Assembly (NCBI RefSeq): GCF_034355335.1
Contig: NZ_CP136422.1
Coordinates: 201,001 to 265,000 of the forward strand
Length of the DNA stretch: 64,000 bases
Source of the DNA: Blautia coccoides
Lineage (GTDB): Bacteria > Bacillota > Clostridia > Lachnospirales > Lachnospiraceae
Reading direction: 5' to 3'
This document shows, one piece after another, positions 37,137-44,261 of this stretch. A program made the position numbers and the translations under genes. The notes beneath the pieces were generated by a model. That model had not been told where the DNA came from. It saw nothing but the letters and a program-made list of their open reading frames with translations, and ran no database searches. Position 1 is the first letter of the stretch. Every line of letters begins with the position of its first letter.

Positions 37137-37703
37137 GTGAAAGACAAGAAGCTGATATTAAAAATATTAGTGCCTGTTGTGATTGTCATGGTCATTGTAG
37201 GTATATGGTTTATTAAAAATACACCAGAAAAAGAAGAAATAGCAGATAATCAGAGCCAAACAGGGGAGGAAAACACTGTTGAAGAAATACAAGGTGCAGA
37301 CTTTACACTGAAGGTTTCTGAGCAGATTGATTTTGAAGCATTAGCAGAATATGGACTTCCAGTGATTGCAGACTATGGCTCGGATGATTGTATTCCATGT
37401 AAACAAATGGCTCCAGTATTGGAAACAATGAATGAGGAATTTTCAGGCAGGGCATTTATCAAGTTTGCTGATGTATGGAAGTATCAGGACAGTGCAGGAA
37501 ACGTGCCAATACAACTTATTCCTACACAGGTGCTGTTTCATGCAGATGGAACACCTTTTGTTCCGAGTGATGAATTACAGCAGGAAATGGAATTTATCAT
37601 GTATAGCGATAGGGAAAGTGGGGAACACGTTTTTACAGTTCATCAGGGAGGATTGTCAGAAGAACAGTTCCGCAGAATTTTGTCGGAAATGGGGGTTGAA
37701 TGA
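37137..37703 (+). CDS. Membrane-anchored thioredoxin-fold protein
   Basis: A 188-aa protein with one N-terminal membrane helix (about 7-26) and an extracytoplasmic thioredoxin fold with CIPC at 85-88. It starts with GTG after GGAGGTAAGAAATT and overlaps the ccdA-like gene by 4 bp. It probably receives electrons from the CcdA-like protein and reduces disulphides outside the membrane. Presence inside an arsenic operon is notable. Confidence 0.82.
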   Translation: MKDKKLILKILVPVVIVMVIVGIWFIKNTPEKEEIADNQSQTGEENTVEEIQGADFTLKVSEQIDFEALAEYGLPVIADYGSDDCIPCKQMAPVLETMNEEFSGRAFIKFADVWKYQDSAGNVPIQLIPTQVLFHADGTPFVPSDELQQEMEFIMYSDRESGEHVFTVHQGGLSEEQFRRILSEMGVE

Positions 37704-38395
37704 TGATTGACATATGGTTAAATCAGATTGCTGCGTCTATACAAAATAATATGTGGATTGCTCCGTTTCTTGCACTGTTAGCTGGCATATTGACATCGTT
37801 TACTCCATGTTCACTGTCAAATATACCGCTTATTATTGGTTATGTTGGCGGTGCAAAGGAAAAAAATACAAAAAAAGCCTTTCGGTATTCAGCCATTTTT
37901 GCATTGGGAACAGCAGTAACATTTGTTTCGCTAGGGTTGATTGCAACATCGGCGGGAAAACTATTGGGTACTTCCTCAAAGCTATGGTATTTTGTACTTG
38001 GTGTACTGATGGTGCTTATGGCATTACAGACATGGGAGATTTTTCAGGTCATTCCGTCCATGAATTTGTTATCAAAAAGTAAGGCAAGGGGTACAATCGG
38101 GGCGTTTGTAGCGGGAATATTGGGCGGCGTTTTTTCATCACCATGCTCTACACCTGTGTTGATTGCCTTGCTTGCTATTGTGGCAGGAAAGGGAAATCTG
38201 TTTTGGGGGATTTTGCTGATGTTCTTATATTCTATCGGTCATAGCATATTGGTAGTTATTGCGGGAACATCAGTGAGTTTTGTTAAAAGAATCAGTACAA
38301 ATGAGAAATATAATAAGTTGGGGACAATATTGAAGATAGTAATGGGAATGGCTATTCTGCTAATTGGATTTTATATGTTTTGGTTAGCATTTTAA
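37700..38395 (+). CDS. ccdA: CcdA/DsbD-type transmembrane electron carrier
   Basis: A 231-aa protein with six predicted membrane helices. The two redox cysteines of the CcdA family are visible as FTPCSLS (Cys37) and SSPCSTP (Cys149). CcdA passes electrons from cytoplasmic thioredoxin to outside thioredoxin-like proteins. Its start overlaps the membrane thioredoxin stop, so the pair is made together. Association with arsenic genes suggests redox support for arsenic handling, which is inference. Confidence 0.87.
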   Translation: MMIDIWLNQIAASIQNNMWIAPFLALLAGILTSFTPCSLSNIPLIIGYVGGAKEKNTKKAFRYSAIFALGTAVTFVSLGLIATSAGKLLGTSSKLWYFVLGVLMVLMALQTWEIFQVIPSMNLLSKSKARGTIGAFVAGILGGVFSSPCSTPVLIALLAIVAGKGNLFWGILLMFLYSIGHSILVVIAGTSVSFVKRISTNEKYNKLGTILKIVMGMAILLIGFYMFWLAF

Positions 38396-38488
38396 TCCGT
38401 TAAAAATATCTTGATGCATTTATGGGTATGTAACAAAGCGGATAGGAAATATCCGGTTTGCATATAAAATTTTAAGGAGGATCAAAAA

Positions 38489-38899
38489 ATGGCATTATTT
38501 AATTTGGGAAAAAAGAAAGAGGATGTAAAAGAGCCTACTTGTGCGTGTAATGCACCCGTAGAGGAAGCAAAAGAAGAAAGCTGCTGCTGTTGTGGTGGGG
38601 AGTCATCAGATACAGAAACAGAAAGCTGTGGCTGTGTTGATGCAAGTACAGGCATTCAAAATATCAAGGTACTTGGCGCTGGCTGTAAGTCATGCCATGA
38701 GATGTATGAAAATACAAAAAAGGCGGTTGAAGCGGCAGGCATTAAGGTAGAAGTAGAATATGTGACAGATATGGAAAAAGTAATGACTTATGGAATTATG
38801 AGTATGCCGGGACTTGTTGTAAATGAAAAAGTTGTATCAGTGGGCAAGGTCTTGAAGCCAGCAGATATAGAGAAATTATTTCATAAACTCGGTTTCTAA
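38489..38899 (+). CDS. Thioredoxin-like protein with Cys-rich metal-binding extension
   Basis: A 136-aa cytoplasmic protein. The C-terminal 80 residues form a small thioredoxin fold of the TM0996/MTH895 type with CKSC at 66-69. The N-terminal 50 residues contain eight cysteines, including four in a row (32-35), CAC (18-20) and CGC (47-49), likely to bind soft metals such as As(III). AAGGAGG precedes the ATG. It lies between ccdA and acr3 and may carry or reduce arsenic species. Confidence 0.8.
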   Translation: MALFNLGKKKEDVKEPTCACNAPVEEAKEESCCCCGGESSDTETESCGCVDASTGIQNIKVLGAGCKSCHEMYENTKKAVEAAGIKVEVEYVTDMEKVMTYGIMSMPGLVVNEKVVSVGKVLKPADIEKLFHKLGF

Positions 38900-38913
38900 G
38901 AAGGAGGAAGTCT

Positions 38914-39957
38914 ATGAGTAAGGAAGTCAAAGGGCAAGGAATTAGTGTTTTTCAAAGGTATTTGACTGTGTGGGTATTCTTATGCATGGTGGTGGGTATA
39001 TTAATCGGGAAGTTCTTGCCTGTGATACCTGACCGTTTGGGTGAATTGAATATAGCCGGAATATCCATACCTATCGCAATTCTGATTTGGGTTATGATTT
39101 ATCCTATGATGATGAAAGTAGACTTCCAAAGCATAAAGCAGGTCGGAAAAAACCCGAAAGGATTGTTAGTAACATGGGTTGTAAACTGGCTGATTAAACC
39201 ATTTACCATGTATGGAATTGCTTATTTATTTCTATTTGTTGTATTTAAAGCTTGGATTGCACCAGAACTTGCAACGGAATATTTAGCGGGTGCGGTTCTT
39301 TTGGGGGCTGCACCATGTACTGCTATGGTTTTTGTGTGGAGTACATTGACAAAGGGGAATCCGGCATATACAGTTGTTCAAGTGGCAACCAATGACTTGA
39401 TTATACTGATAGCTTTTGTACCTATTGTAAAATTTCTGTTAGGGGTATCAAATGTGACAGTGCCTTATAGTACATTGTTTGTAAGCATTGTGCTGTTTGT
39501 AGTGATACCTCTTGTTGGTGGAATAGTTACCCGTATCAGTATGGTAAAGAAAAAAGGGAATGAATATTTTGAAAATGTATTCTTAAAGAAGTTTGATAAT
39601 GTAACAACCGTAGGGCTTCTTTTGACATTGATACTGATATTCAGTTCACAGACAGAAGTGATTTTATCTAATCCGATTCATATATTGCTGATAGCTGTAC
39701 CACTGACAATTCAGACATTTTTCATTTTCTTTTTGGCTTACGGAGCTTGCAAAGTATTAAAATTATCACATGATGTAGCGGCTCCGGCAGGTATGATCGG
39801 GGCATCTAATTTCTTTGAATTGTCGGTAGCGGTGGCAATCGCATTATTTGGTACAACAAGTCCGGCAGCACTGGCTACAACAGTGGGAGTTTTGACGGAA
39901 GTTCCGGTAATGCTTACATTAGTTAAGATAGCAAACAGTTCACAGACTGTCAGATAG
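38914..39957 (+). CDS. acr3: ACR3-family arsenite efflux transporter
   Basis: A 347-aa arsenite exporter of the ACR3 (BASS) family with about ten membrane helices. The conserved segment GAAPCTAMVFVWS (near 131-143) carries the essential cysteine of ACR3. AAGGAGG precedes the ATG, and arsC follows after 8 bp. It exports the arsenite made by ArsC. Length is typical. Confidence 0.92.
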   Translation: MSKEVKGQGISVFQRYLTVWVFLCMVVGILIGKFLPVIPDRLGELNIAGISIPIAILIWVMIYPMMMKVDFQSIKQVGKNPKGLLVTWVVNWLIKPFTMYGIAYLFLFVVFKAWIAPELATEYLAGAVLLGAAPCTAMVFVWSTLTKGNPAYTVVQVATNDLIILIAFVPIVKFLLGVSNVTVPYSTLFVSIVLFVVIPLVGGIVTRISMVKKKGNEYFENVFLKKFDNVTTVGLLLTLILIFSSQTEVILSNPIHILLIAVPLTIQTFFIFFLAYGACKVLKLSHDVAAPAGMIGASNFFELSVAVAIALFGTTSPAALATTVGVLTEVPVMLTLVKIANSSQTVR

Positions 39958-39965
39958 GAGGGTGT

Positions 39966-40403
39966 ATGGACAGAGAAGGTAAGAATGGAAAGCTGAAAAT
40001 TATATGTGATGGAAAACCTAAAGTAGCATTTATATGTGTGCATAATTCCTGTCGTAGTCAGATAGCGGAGGCATTAGGCAAAAAATTAGCGTCGGATGTG
40101 TTTGAAAGTTATTCAGCAGGAACGGAAGTGAAAGAACATATAAATTCTGATGCTGTTCGTATGATGAAAAATCTCTATGGAATAGATATGGAGCAGACAC
40201 AATATAGCAAGCTGATTTCAGATATTCCAAAGCCGGATGTTGTTATTCTTATGGGTTGTAATGTTGGCTGTCCGATTGTAGTAGGGCAGTATACGGAAAA
40301 TTGGGGGTTAGATGATCCTTCTGGACAGAATGATGAAGTGTTTAACAAAACGATAAAAGAAATCGAGGAGAATATTATTCATTTAAAAAGCCGATTGATG
40401 TGA
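39966..40403 (+). CDS. arsC: Thioredoxin-coupled arsenate reductase
   Basis: A 145-aa arsenate reductase of the low-molecular-weight phosphatase-fold class. The P-loop CVHNSCR gives Cys24 and Arg30; the redox pair appears as GCNVGCP (Cys98, Cys102). Arsenate is reduced to arsenite with electrons from thioredoxin. An AGGAGG site precedes the ATG. The product feeds ACR3 next door. Length and motifs are complete. Confidence 0.93.
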   Translation: MDREGKNGKLKIICDGKPKVAFICVHNSCRSQIAEALGKKLASDVFESYSAGTEVKEHINSDAVRMMKNLYGIDMEQTQYSKLISDIPKPDVVILMGCNVGCPIVVGQYTENWGLDDPSGQNDEVFNKTIKEIEENIIHLKSRLM

Positions 40404-40435
40404 GTGATTAGATGATATATAAGGTGGTGGTTATA

Positions 40436-40870
40436 ATGAGTAAGGTGATGATACTTTCTTTTTCAGATGGTGAAGAAGAATTTTGCCAGAGAATGTTGCA
40501 GATTGTAAGTGAAAGTCCTCACTTTGAAGGCTGTAATGTACTTCAAGTGGAAAAACACCTTAGTATCGGAGGAATGAAGCTGAACTTAGCAGAGAAAAAT
40601 GTAGTCATACATGGTGCGGAAGTTATGCTTACCAATAGAGAGTTTGAAATATTGTACTTATTAGCGCAAAGTCCCGGCAGGATATACAGTAAAGAGCAGA
40701 TTTATGATATTGTCTGGCAAGAACCTTATTCTGGCGATTACAATATTGTTATGAGCCATATCCACCACATAAGGGAAAAGATAGAGGATAATCCGGGCAA
40801 GCCGCTTTACATACAGACTGTATGGGGCATTGGTTATCGGTTCAACAAAAATTTAAGCAGCAGTCTGTGA
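40436..40870 (+). CDS. Receiverless OmpR-type winged-helix protein
   Basis: A 144-aa protein. The C-terminal 95 residues are a complete OmpR/PhoB-type DNA-binding domain (LTNREFEILYLLAQSPGRIYS and HIHHIREKIE). The N-terminal 45 residues are too short for a receiver domain and lack the phosphorylation Asp. ATG 40436 follows AAGGTGGTGG with good spacing. It ends the arsenic operon; it may be a stand-alone regulator or the remnant of a response regulator. Confidence 0.72.
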   Translation: MSKVMILSFSDGEEEFCQRMLQIVSESPHFEGCNVLQVEKHLSIGGMKLNLAEKNVVIHGAEVMLTNREFEILYLLAQSPGRIYSKEQIYDIVWQEPYSGDYNIVMSHIHHIREKIEDNPGKPLYIQTVWGIGYRFNKNLSSSL

Positions 40871-40898
40871 TAGGAAAACAGATTGCTGCTTATTTTTT
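40856..40898. terminator. Terminator of the arsenic island, probably bidirectional
   Basis: AGCAGCAGTCTGT (40856-40868) pairs with ACAGATTGCTGCT (40878-40890), followed by TTATTTTTT. The first arm lies within the last codons of the winged-helix gene. The second overlaps the stop side of the leftward XRE gene, so it can serve both. Confidence 0.85.
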
Positions 40899-41090
40899 AT
40901 CCTTTACGCCTAAGAGGTATTCACAGGATACATGGAAGAATTCTGCCAGAGCTACAACTTCATAATCCGGAACAAACCTTGTTCCTTTTTCAATCCGTAA
41001 AACGGTCAAATCGCTAAATTCATATCCAGCGAGCTGGAGCTGTTCCGCAAGGGCTTTCTGAGATAGTTTTCTTTCCGTCCGCAGTTCCAT
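40890..41090 (-). CDS. XRE-family regulator, start uncertain
   Basis: A helix-turn-helix protein of 66 aa from ATG 41090. The family-conserved N-terminus lies upstream in the same frame: IKIYWNKESNSKNLIGQRV precedes the ATG without a stop back to 41151. No ATG, GTG or TTG exists there; an ATT at 41147 after GGTGGT could start it. From ATG 41090 the first helix would be cut. Either the start is non-canonical or the protein is truncated. It faces the promoter region at 41163-41232 and may repress it. Confidence 0.7.
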   Translation of the reverse strand: MELRTERKLSQKALAEQLQLAGYEFSDLTVLRIEKGTRFVPDYEVVALAEFFHVSCEYLLGVKDKK

Positions 41091-41162
41091 AACCCTTTGA
41101 CCGATCAGATTTTTGGAGTTGCTTTCTTTGTTCCAATAGATTTTAATATCTTACCACCAACT

Positions 41163-41232
41163 TTCTAAAGATGAAGTCCTTTATCATTGATTTTACGAAA
41201 TATTGTTGATAATATACTTCTAAAGATGAAGT
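41163..41232 (+). promoter_or_regulatory. Promoter flanked by two direct operator repeats
   Basis: TTCTAAAGATGAAGT occurs at 41163-41177 and again at 41218-41232. Between them is TTGATT (41187-41192), a 17-bp spacer and TAATAT (41210-41215). The repeats flank the promoter of the rightward 111-aa gene and lie beside the divergent XRE gene, as expected for a repressor operator. Confidence 0.65.
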
Positions 41233-41326
41233 GTAGAGAGATTATCTTGTGAAAAGAAAGTTAGGGATTGATAATACTGCCTGTAAAATGCAATATTATT
41301 TTTAGCAGAGAAAGGTGGAAACAAAC

Positions 41327-41662
41327 ATGAATGAAGTTTTTGAAACATTGGCAGGCGTCTTTGAGGAACTGCGCAGCGAATCAGAGGACAGGGAGTATTC
41401 CGTCCAGACAGAGGAAGCAAAAGCAGCCAGCCGGGAACTGAAAAAGAAGCAGAAGGCATTTGAAGCATATCTTTCCAAGCTGTCAAAGGAGGACAGGGAG
41501 TTTTTAGAGGACTATATGGATACGGTGGATCATGCCCATTACAAGGAGGAACAGCGGGCGTATTATCAGGGGTTTGTGGACAGCATACAGGTTCTTGATG
41601 GACTGGGCATCATAAAAAAGCGTATGCGCATAAAGGAGCTTCTTAAAATATTCAGCAAATAG
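41327..41662 (+). CDS. Small helical ICE protein, unknown (DUF6809-like?)
   Basis: A 111-aa charged, helical protein (MNEVFETLAGVFEELRS at the start). The pattern EEQRAYYQGFVDSIQVLDGLGI recalls DUF6809-type proteins, but the match is tentative. AAAGGTGG precedes the ATG. It is a single-gene unit with its own promoter, operator repeats and terminator, divergent from an XRE gene. No function is assigned. Confidence 0.65.
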   Translation: MNEVFETLAGVFEELRSESEDREYSVQTEEAKAASRELKKKQKAFEAYLSKLSKEDREFLEDYMDTVDHAHYKEEQRAYYQGFVDSIQVLDGLGIIKKRMRIKELLKIFSK

Positions 41663-41668
41663 ACAAAG

Positions 41669-41705
41669 AGGTGGCTGGCAGGACAGAAGGCGAGCCACCT
41701 TTTTT
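41669..41705 (+). terminator. Intrinsic terminator
   Basis: AGGTGGCT and AGCCACCT form a perfect stem around a 16-base loop, followed by TTTTT. It starts 6 bp after the 111-aa gene. Confidence 0.88.
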
Positions 41706-41762
41706 GCATGGTTCAGAATTATCCAGAAATATTCATGAGAAAATTCAGATATTGGGAATATT

Positions 41763-42110
41763 CTATTCTTTGGGAGATTTGTATGTCCGAAGATAGGCTT
41801 CCACAATAGCGAGGATTGTTGTAATCTGTTCCTCTGTACATTGTGACAGATAAACCAACAGCCGCTGGTAGTCGAGGTTGTCTGACGGGGCGGCTGGATA
41901 AAAAAACGGATCGGCGGAAATATGTAAGGCTCGTATGAGCTGCCCCAGCTTTTCAAGGCTTGGCACATTTCCATGATTTTCAATTTCCTTGATATAGCGT
42001 GAGGAAACACCGGATTTTTCAGCCAGTTCTTCATAGGTCAGTTTCTGGTCGGTTCTAGCCTTCTTCAGACGGAATCCCATTTCCTTGTCAATTTTCTTTT
42101 TCCTTGCCAT
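41763..42110 (-). CDS. XRE-family transcriptional regulator
   Basis: A 115-aa repressor-like protein. The HTH is at about 12-66 (LKKARTDQKLTYEELAEKSG, then VSSRYIKEIENHG); the C-terminal part is helical. The ATG follows a GGAGGTG site read leftward. It diverges from the sigma-like and excision genes, the usual place of the ICE master repressor. Three [AT]TGCAC motifs in its upstream region (42137, 42157, 42191) are possible operators. Confidence 0.85.
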   Translation of the reverse strand: MARKKKIDKEMGFRLKKARTDQKLTYEELAEKSGVSSRYIKEIENHGNVPSLEKLGQLIRALHISADPFFYPAAPSDNLDYQRLLVYLSQCTEEQITTILAIVEAYLRTYKSPKE

Positions 42111-42626
42111 ATATGCACCTCCATGTATAGTGTATATTGCACATTTTACTTTGAAAATGCACTAATAAATCACTTTATCAGAGGGGCATAATGCACATAG
42201 AAGAATAAAAAGACTTTGGATATTGCATATAAAAAAACGCAGTATCCAGAGGTTTTTTGCGTGGCTTTTATCCTTTGGGTACGTTTAGGGGAATTTATGT
42301 GTTCTGAACGGTCTGAGGGATATTTTTTTGACTTAGTGAACCTGTCCGGCTATTGGCGTGGGAAGGTTCTTTTATAAGGTGTTTTACTGGCGGTAAAGCA
42401 GAATCTACCCTGATAAGTGAACTATACGCTCCCGTAGCGTGTGGAGAAAACAGAATAACAGATATGAATAACGTCCAGCGGGCATTTTGCCTGTCCGGGC
42501 GTTTTTTATATACAAAAAATTTTTACTCCCACCCGAACATCAGCCTACCGCCATTTGGCAGATACAACGGAAAGGGAAAAGGCGTATGCCTTTGTCACGT
42601 CACAACGGGGGAGGAGGTGAACTCGT
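42111..42626. promoter_or_regulatory. Regulatory leader between repressor and sigma-like gene
   Basis: A 516-bp gap. The left part is AT-rich with TTGCAC/ATGCAC motifs at 42137, 42157 and 42191. A weak promoter-like pair, TTGACT (42328) and TATTGG (42351), follows. A terminator-like structure is at 42470-42512. A small frame from ATG 42464 (about 61 codons, to 42649) overlaps it. The plan resembles the attenuated leader upstream of the Tn916 regulatory genes. Confidence 0.5.
42470..42512 (+). terminator. Attenuator-like hairpin in the leader
   Basis: AACGTCCAGCGGGCA and TGTCCGGGCGTT can pair imperfectly, followed by TTTTTTA. It lies 115 bp before the sigma-like gene and inside the short frame starting at 42464, so translation of that frame could affect it. 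Confidence 0.55.
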
Positions 42627-43067
42627 ATGAAGAAACCTTCTTGCCATGATGAAATGACAATCAGGCATCGCTTTGACCGCCTGTGCCAGATGTCGCTCAA
42701 AGGCGAAGCAATTAACTATTACCGGCACATGGATTACCGCAGGGAACATGAAGCCATGTTTTCTGAACTGTCTGAAAAGGAGCTGAACCAGTTGTTTGTT
42801 ATGGACGAGTACGGAGTGGAGAACAGTCATTTTACAGTGCATGGATATGACATTGAAGTAAAGGACACCCTGATTGCGGAAGCATTGCAGGCACTTTCGG
42901 AACGGAAGCGGAATGTGATACTGCTTTCGTATTTTCTGGAAATGAGCGATGCGGATATAGCAAGGGAAATGAACCTTGTTCGCAGCACAGTCCATGAACA
43001 CCGGACACGCTCACTGGAAATTTTAAGGAAGATTATGGAGGAAAAAGCAGATGACAAAAAGATGTAG
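42627..43067 (+). CDS. Sigma-70 region 4-like factor (Tn916 Orf7 type)
   Basis: A 146-aa protein whose C-terminal 60 residues are a sigma region 4 helix-turn-helix (LSERKRNVILLSYFLEMS, then DADIAREMNLVRSTVHEH). It corresponds to the sigma-like regulators of Tn916/Tn1549 elements that switch on excision and transfer. A very strong GGAGGAGGTG site precedes the ATG. It overlaps the next gene by 17 bp. Confidence 0.87.
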   Translation: MKKPSCHDEMTIRHRFDRLCQMSLKGEAINYYRHMDYRREHEAMFSELSEKELNQLFVMDEYGVENSHFTVHGYDIEVKDTLIAEALQALSERKRNVILLSYFLEMSDADIAREMNLVRSTVHEHRTRSLEILRKIMEEKADDKKM

Positions 43068-43299
43068 GAGCAGAGAAGAAAAGAATTTGCTGCCTTTCCA
43101 TATCATAAAGGCAGCATCAGAAGGCGATGTATTGGCAATCAACAAAGTCCTGAAGCACTATGAGGGATACATAATTACCCTGTCCACCCGGAAGATGTAT
43201 GACGAGGGAGGGCGGCTTCATTATTGTGTTGATGAAACACTGCGCCGGAGGCTTGAAACAAAGCTGATTACAAAGATACTGGCGTTTGAAGCGGTATAA
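43051..43299 (+). CDS. Helix-turn-helix regulator (Tn916 Orf8 type)
   Basis: An 82-aa protein resembling sigma region 2 or the HTH_16 domain (LPFHIIKAASEGDVLAINKVLKHYEGYIITLSTRK; the first part is what is recognisable). It is always paired with the Orf7-like factor in this ICE family and overlaps it here by 17 bp. Together they probably act as a two-part transcription factor. Confidence 0.82.
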   Translation: MTKRCRSREEKNLLPFHIIKAASEGDVLAINKVLKHYEGYIITLSTRKMYDEGGRLHYCVDETLRRRLETKLITKILAFEAV

Positions 43300-43409
43300 C
43301 GGGTGGTTAGCTGCCCTTTTCCATAGCTGACAGATTTACAGCGGTGTACCTTGAAAATTGAATACTGTATTGCATACAGGACGTGAGGATATGCAGAGCC
43401 ACTAAGCAG

Positions 43410-43553
43410 ATGCGCCATGACGTACCTGCCCTGTTTTTTAACAGGGTGAAACGTGAGGAAATGTTGGAACAGGACATTGAAGCGAAGGTAAGGAGCGAAC
43501 GAGATCGGGCAAAATATGTAGCAGTTACATGGGGCGATGAAGCATATCTGTGA
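43410..43553 (+). CDS. Possible 47-aa protein
   Basis: ATG 43410 to TGA 43551-43553 gives MRHDVPALFFNRVKREEMLE and a charged helical rest ending GDEAYL. Composition looks protein-like, but the ribosome site is weak. It lies in the regulatory gap. It may be a real small ICE gene or a remnant. Confidence 0.35.
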   Translation: MRHDVPALFFNRVKREEMLEQDIEAKVRSERDRAKYVAVTWGDEAYL

Positions 43554-43654
43554 TAATGATACTTCCGGGTTGCGGGGAACCGCAATCCGGTCAATGAAAT
43601 GACGGTGCAAGACCGATGTGGGCGGTGTAATGAGCTGCCACCTGTATTGCAGTT

Positions 43655-43709
43655 TTTATCTGCTAATAAATGGGGAGAAGTGTATTCTGTCTGTTTATTA
43701 GCAGATAAA
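43655..43709. repeat. Perfect 16-bp inverted repeat before the excisionase-like gene
   Basis: TTTATCTGCTAATAAA (43655-43670) and TTTATTAGCAGATAAA (43694-43709), spacer 23 bp. It ends 30 bp before the excisionase-like start codon. It could be an operator, a recombination-directionality protein site, or an mRNA hairpin masking the ribosome site. Confidence 0.8.
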
Positions 43710-43739
43710 GCTGTGCAAAGAAATAGGAGGATATTTTTA

Positions 43740-43934
43740 ATGCAGAGAATACCGAAAGCGATTAACAAAAAGAGGTTAGTCAGATATAAAGAAGGCGCAG
43801 AAATGTACAGCATGGGAATGAATAAATTTCAGACTTTGGCGAAAGATGCGGGAGCTATATTGAAAATTGATAGAATGGTATTGGTGGATTTGGATGTGTT
43901 TGACCAGTATTTGGAATCATTTCGTGTGAAATAG
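43740..43934 (+). CDS. DUF6462/excisionase-like small DNA-binding protein
   Basis: A 64-aa basic protein (KRLVRYKEGAEMYSMGMNKF, then AGAILKIDRMVLVDLDVFDQYLESF) with the fold pattern of a winged-helix excisionase and matching DUF6462. AGGAGG precedes ATG 43740 by 9 bases. It lies two genes before the integrase, where Tn916-like elements carry xis. A role in excision is likely but inferred. Confidence 0.75.
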   Translation: MQRIPKAINKKRLVRYKEGAEMYSMGMNKFQTLAKDAGAILKIDRMVLVDLDVFDQYLESFRVK

Positions 43935-43972
43935 TAAATTTGTGTATATGCAGGAAAGAAAGATTTTTCGTA

Positions 43973-44017
43973 TAACCAAAAATAAGTGTTGACTTTTGGT
44001 TAAACTGAAAGTATAAT
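43973..44017 (+). promoter_or_regulatory. Promoter with 9-bp operator repeat
   Basis: TTGACT (43989-43994), 17-bp spacer, TATAAT (44012-44017). TAACCAAAA (43973-43981) and TTTTGGTTA (43994-44002) form a perfect inverted repeat over the -35 box. It would drive the ribbon-helix-helix and integrase genes; a repressor bound here would block both. Confidence 0.78.
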
Positions 44018-44045
44018 GATTATGAAATGGATGGAGGTGTATATT

Positions 44046-44228
44046 GTGGCTAGGACAGGCAGACCAAAGTCTGACAATCCGAAAAAAAATCTTATCGGAT
44101 TGAAGCTGACAGAGGAAGAAGCCGCAAAACTAAGAGAATATGCGTCCAAACATGACATGACCATAACGCAGGTGCTACAAAAGGGGATTGATTTGCAGTA
44201 TGCAATGGAAGAACCGATAAGTAGCTAG
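44046..44228 (+). CDS. Ribbon-helix-helix (CopG/Arc-like) protein
   Basis: A 60-aa protein starting at GTG 44046 (family start ARTGRPKSDNPKK) with GGAGG 8 bases upstream. The beta strand NLIGLKLTEEEAAKLREYA and following helices are typical of RHH DNA-binding proteins. It lies 33 bp before the integrase gene and may regulate the promoter with the TAACCAAAA repeat. Confidence 0.8.
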   Translation: MARTGRPKSDNPKKNLIGLKLTEEEAAKLREYASKHDMTITQVLQKGIDLQYAMEEPISS

Positions 44229-44261
44229 TACGAAATCTCTTTCCTTGAGAAAGGAGCAGAG

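Larger units (their letters stand above)
43300..43739. other. Gap between regulators and excisionase-like gene
   Basis: A 440-bp stretch with one possible small frame (43410-43553), a hairpin near 43565-43593 (CCGGGTTGCGG with CCGCAATCCGG), and a 16-bp perfect inverted repeat at 43655-43709. The structures suggest control of the downstream excision and integration genes at RNA or DNA level. Confidence 0.5.

Noticed and set aside
35710..40870. Arsenic island as an independent transposon
   Set aside because: No transposase or flanking inverted repeats were seen at its edges, so it is treated as cargo of the ICE.
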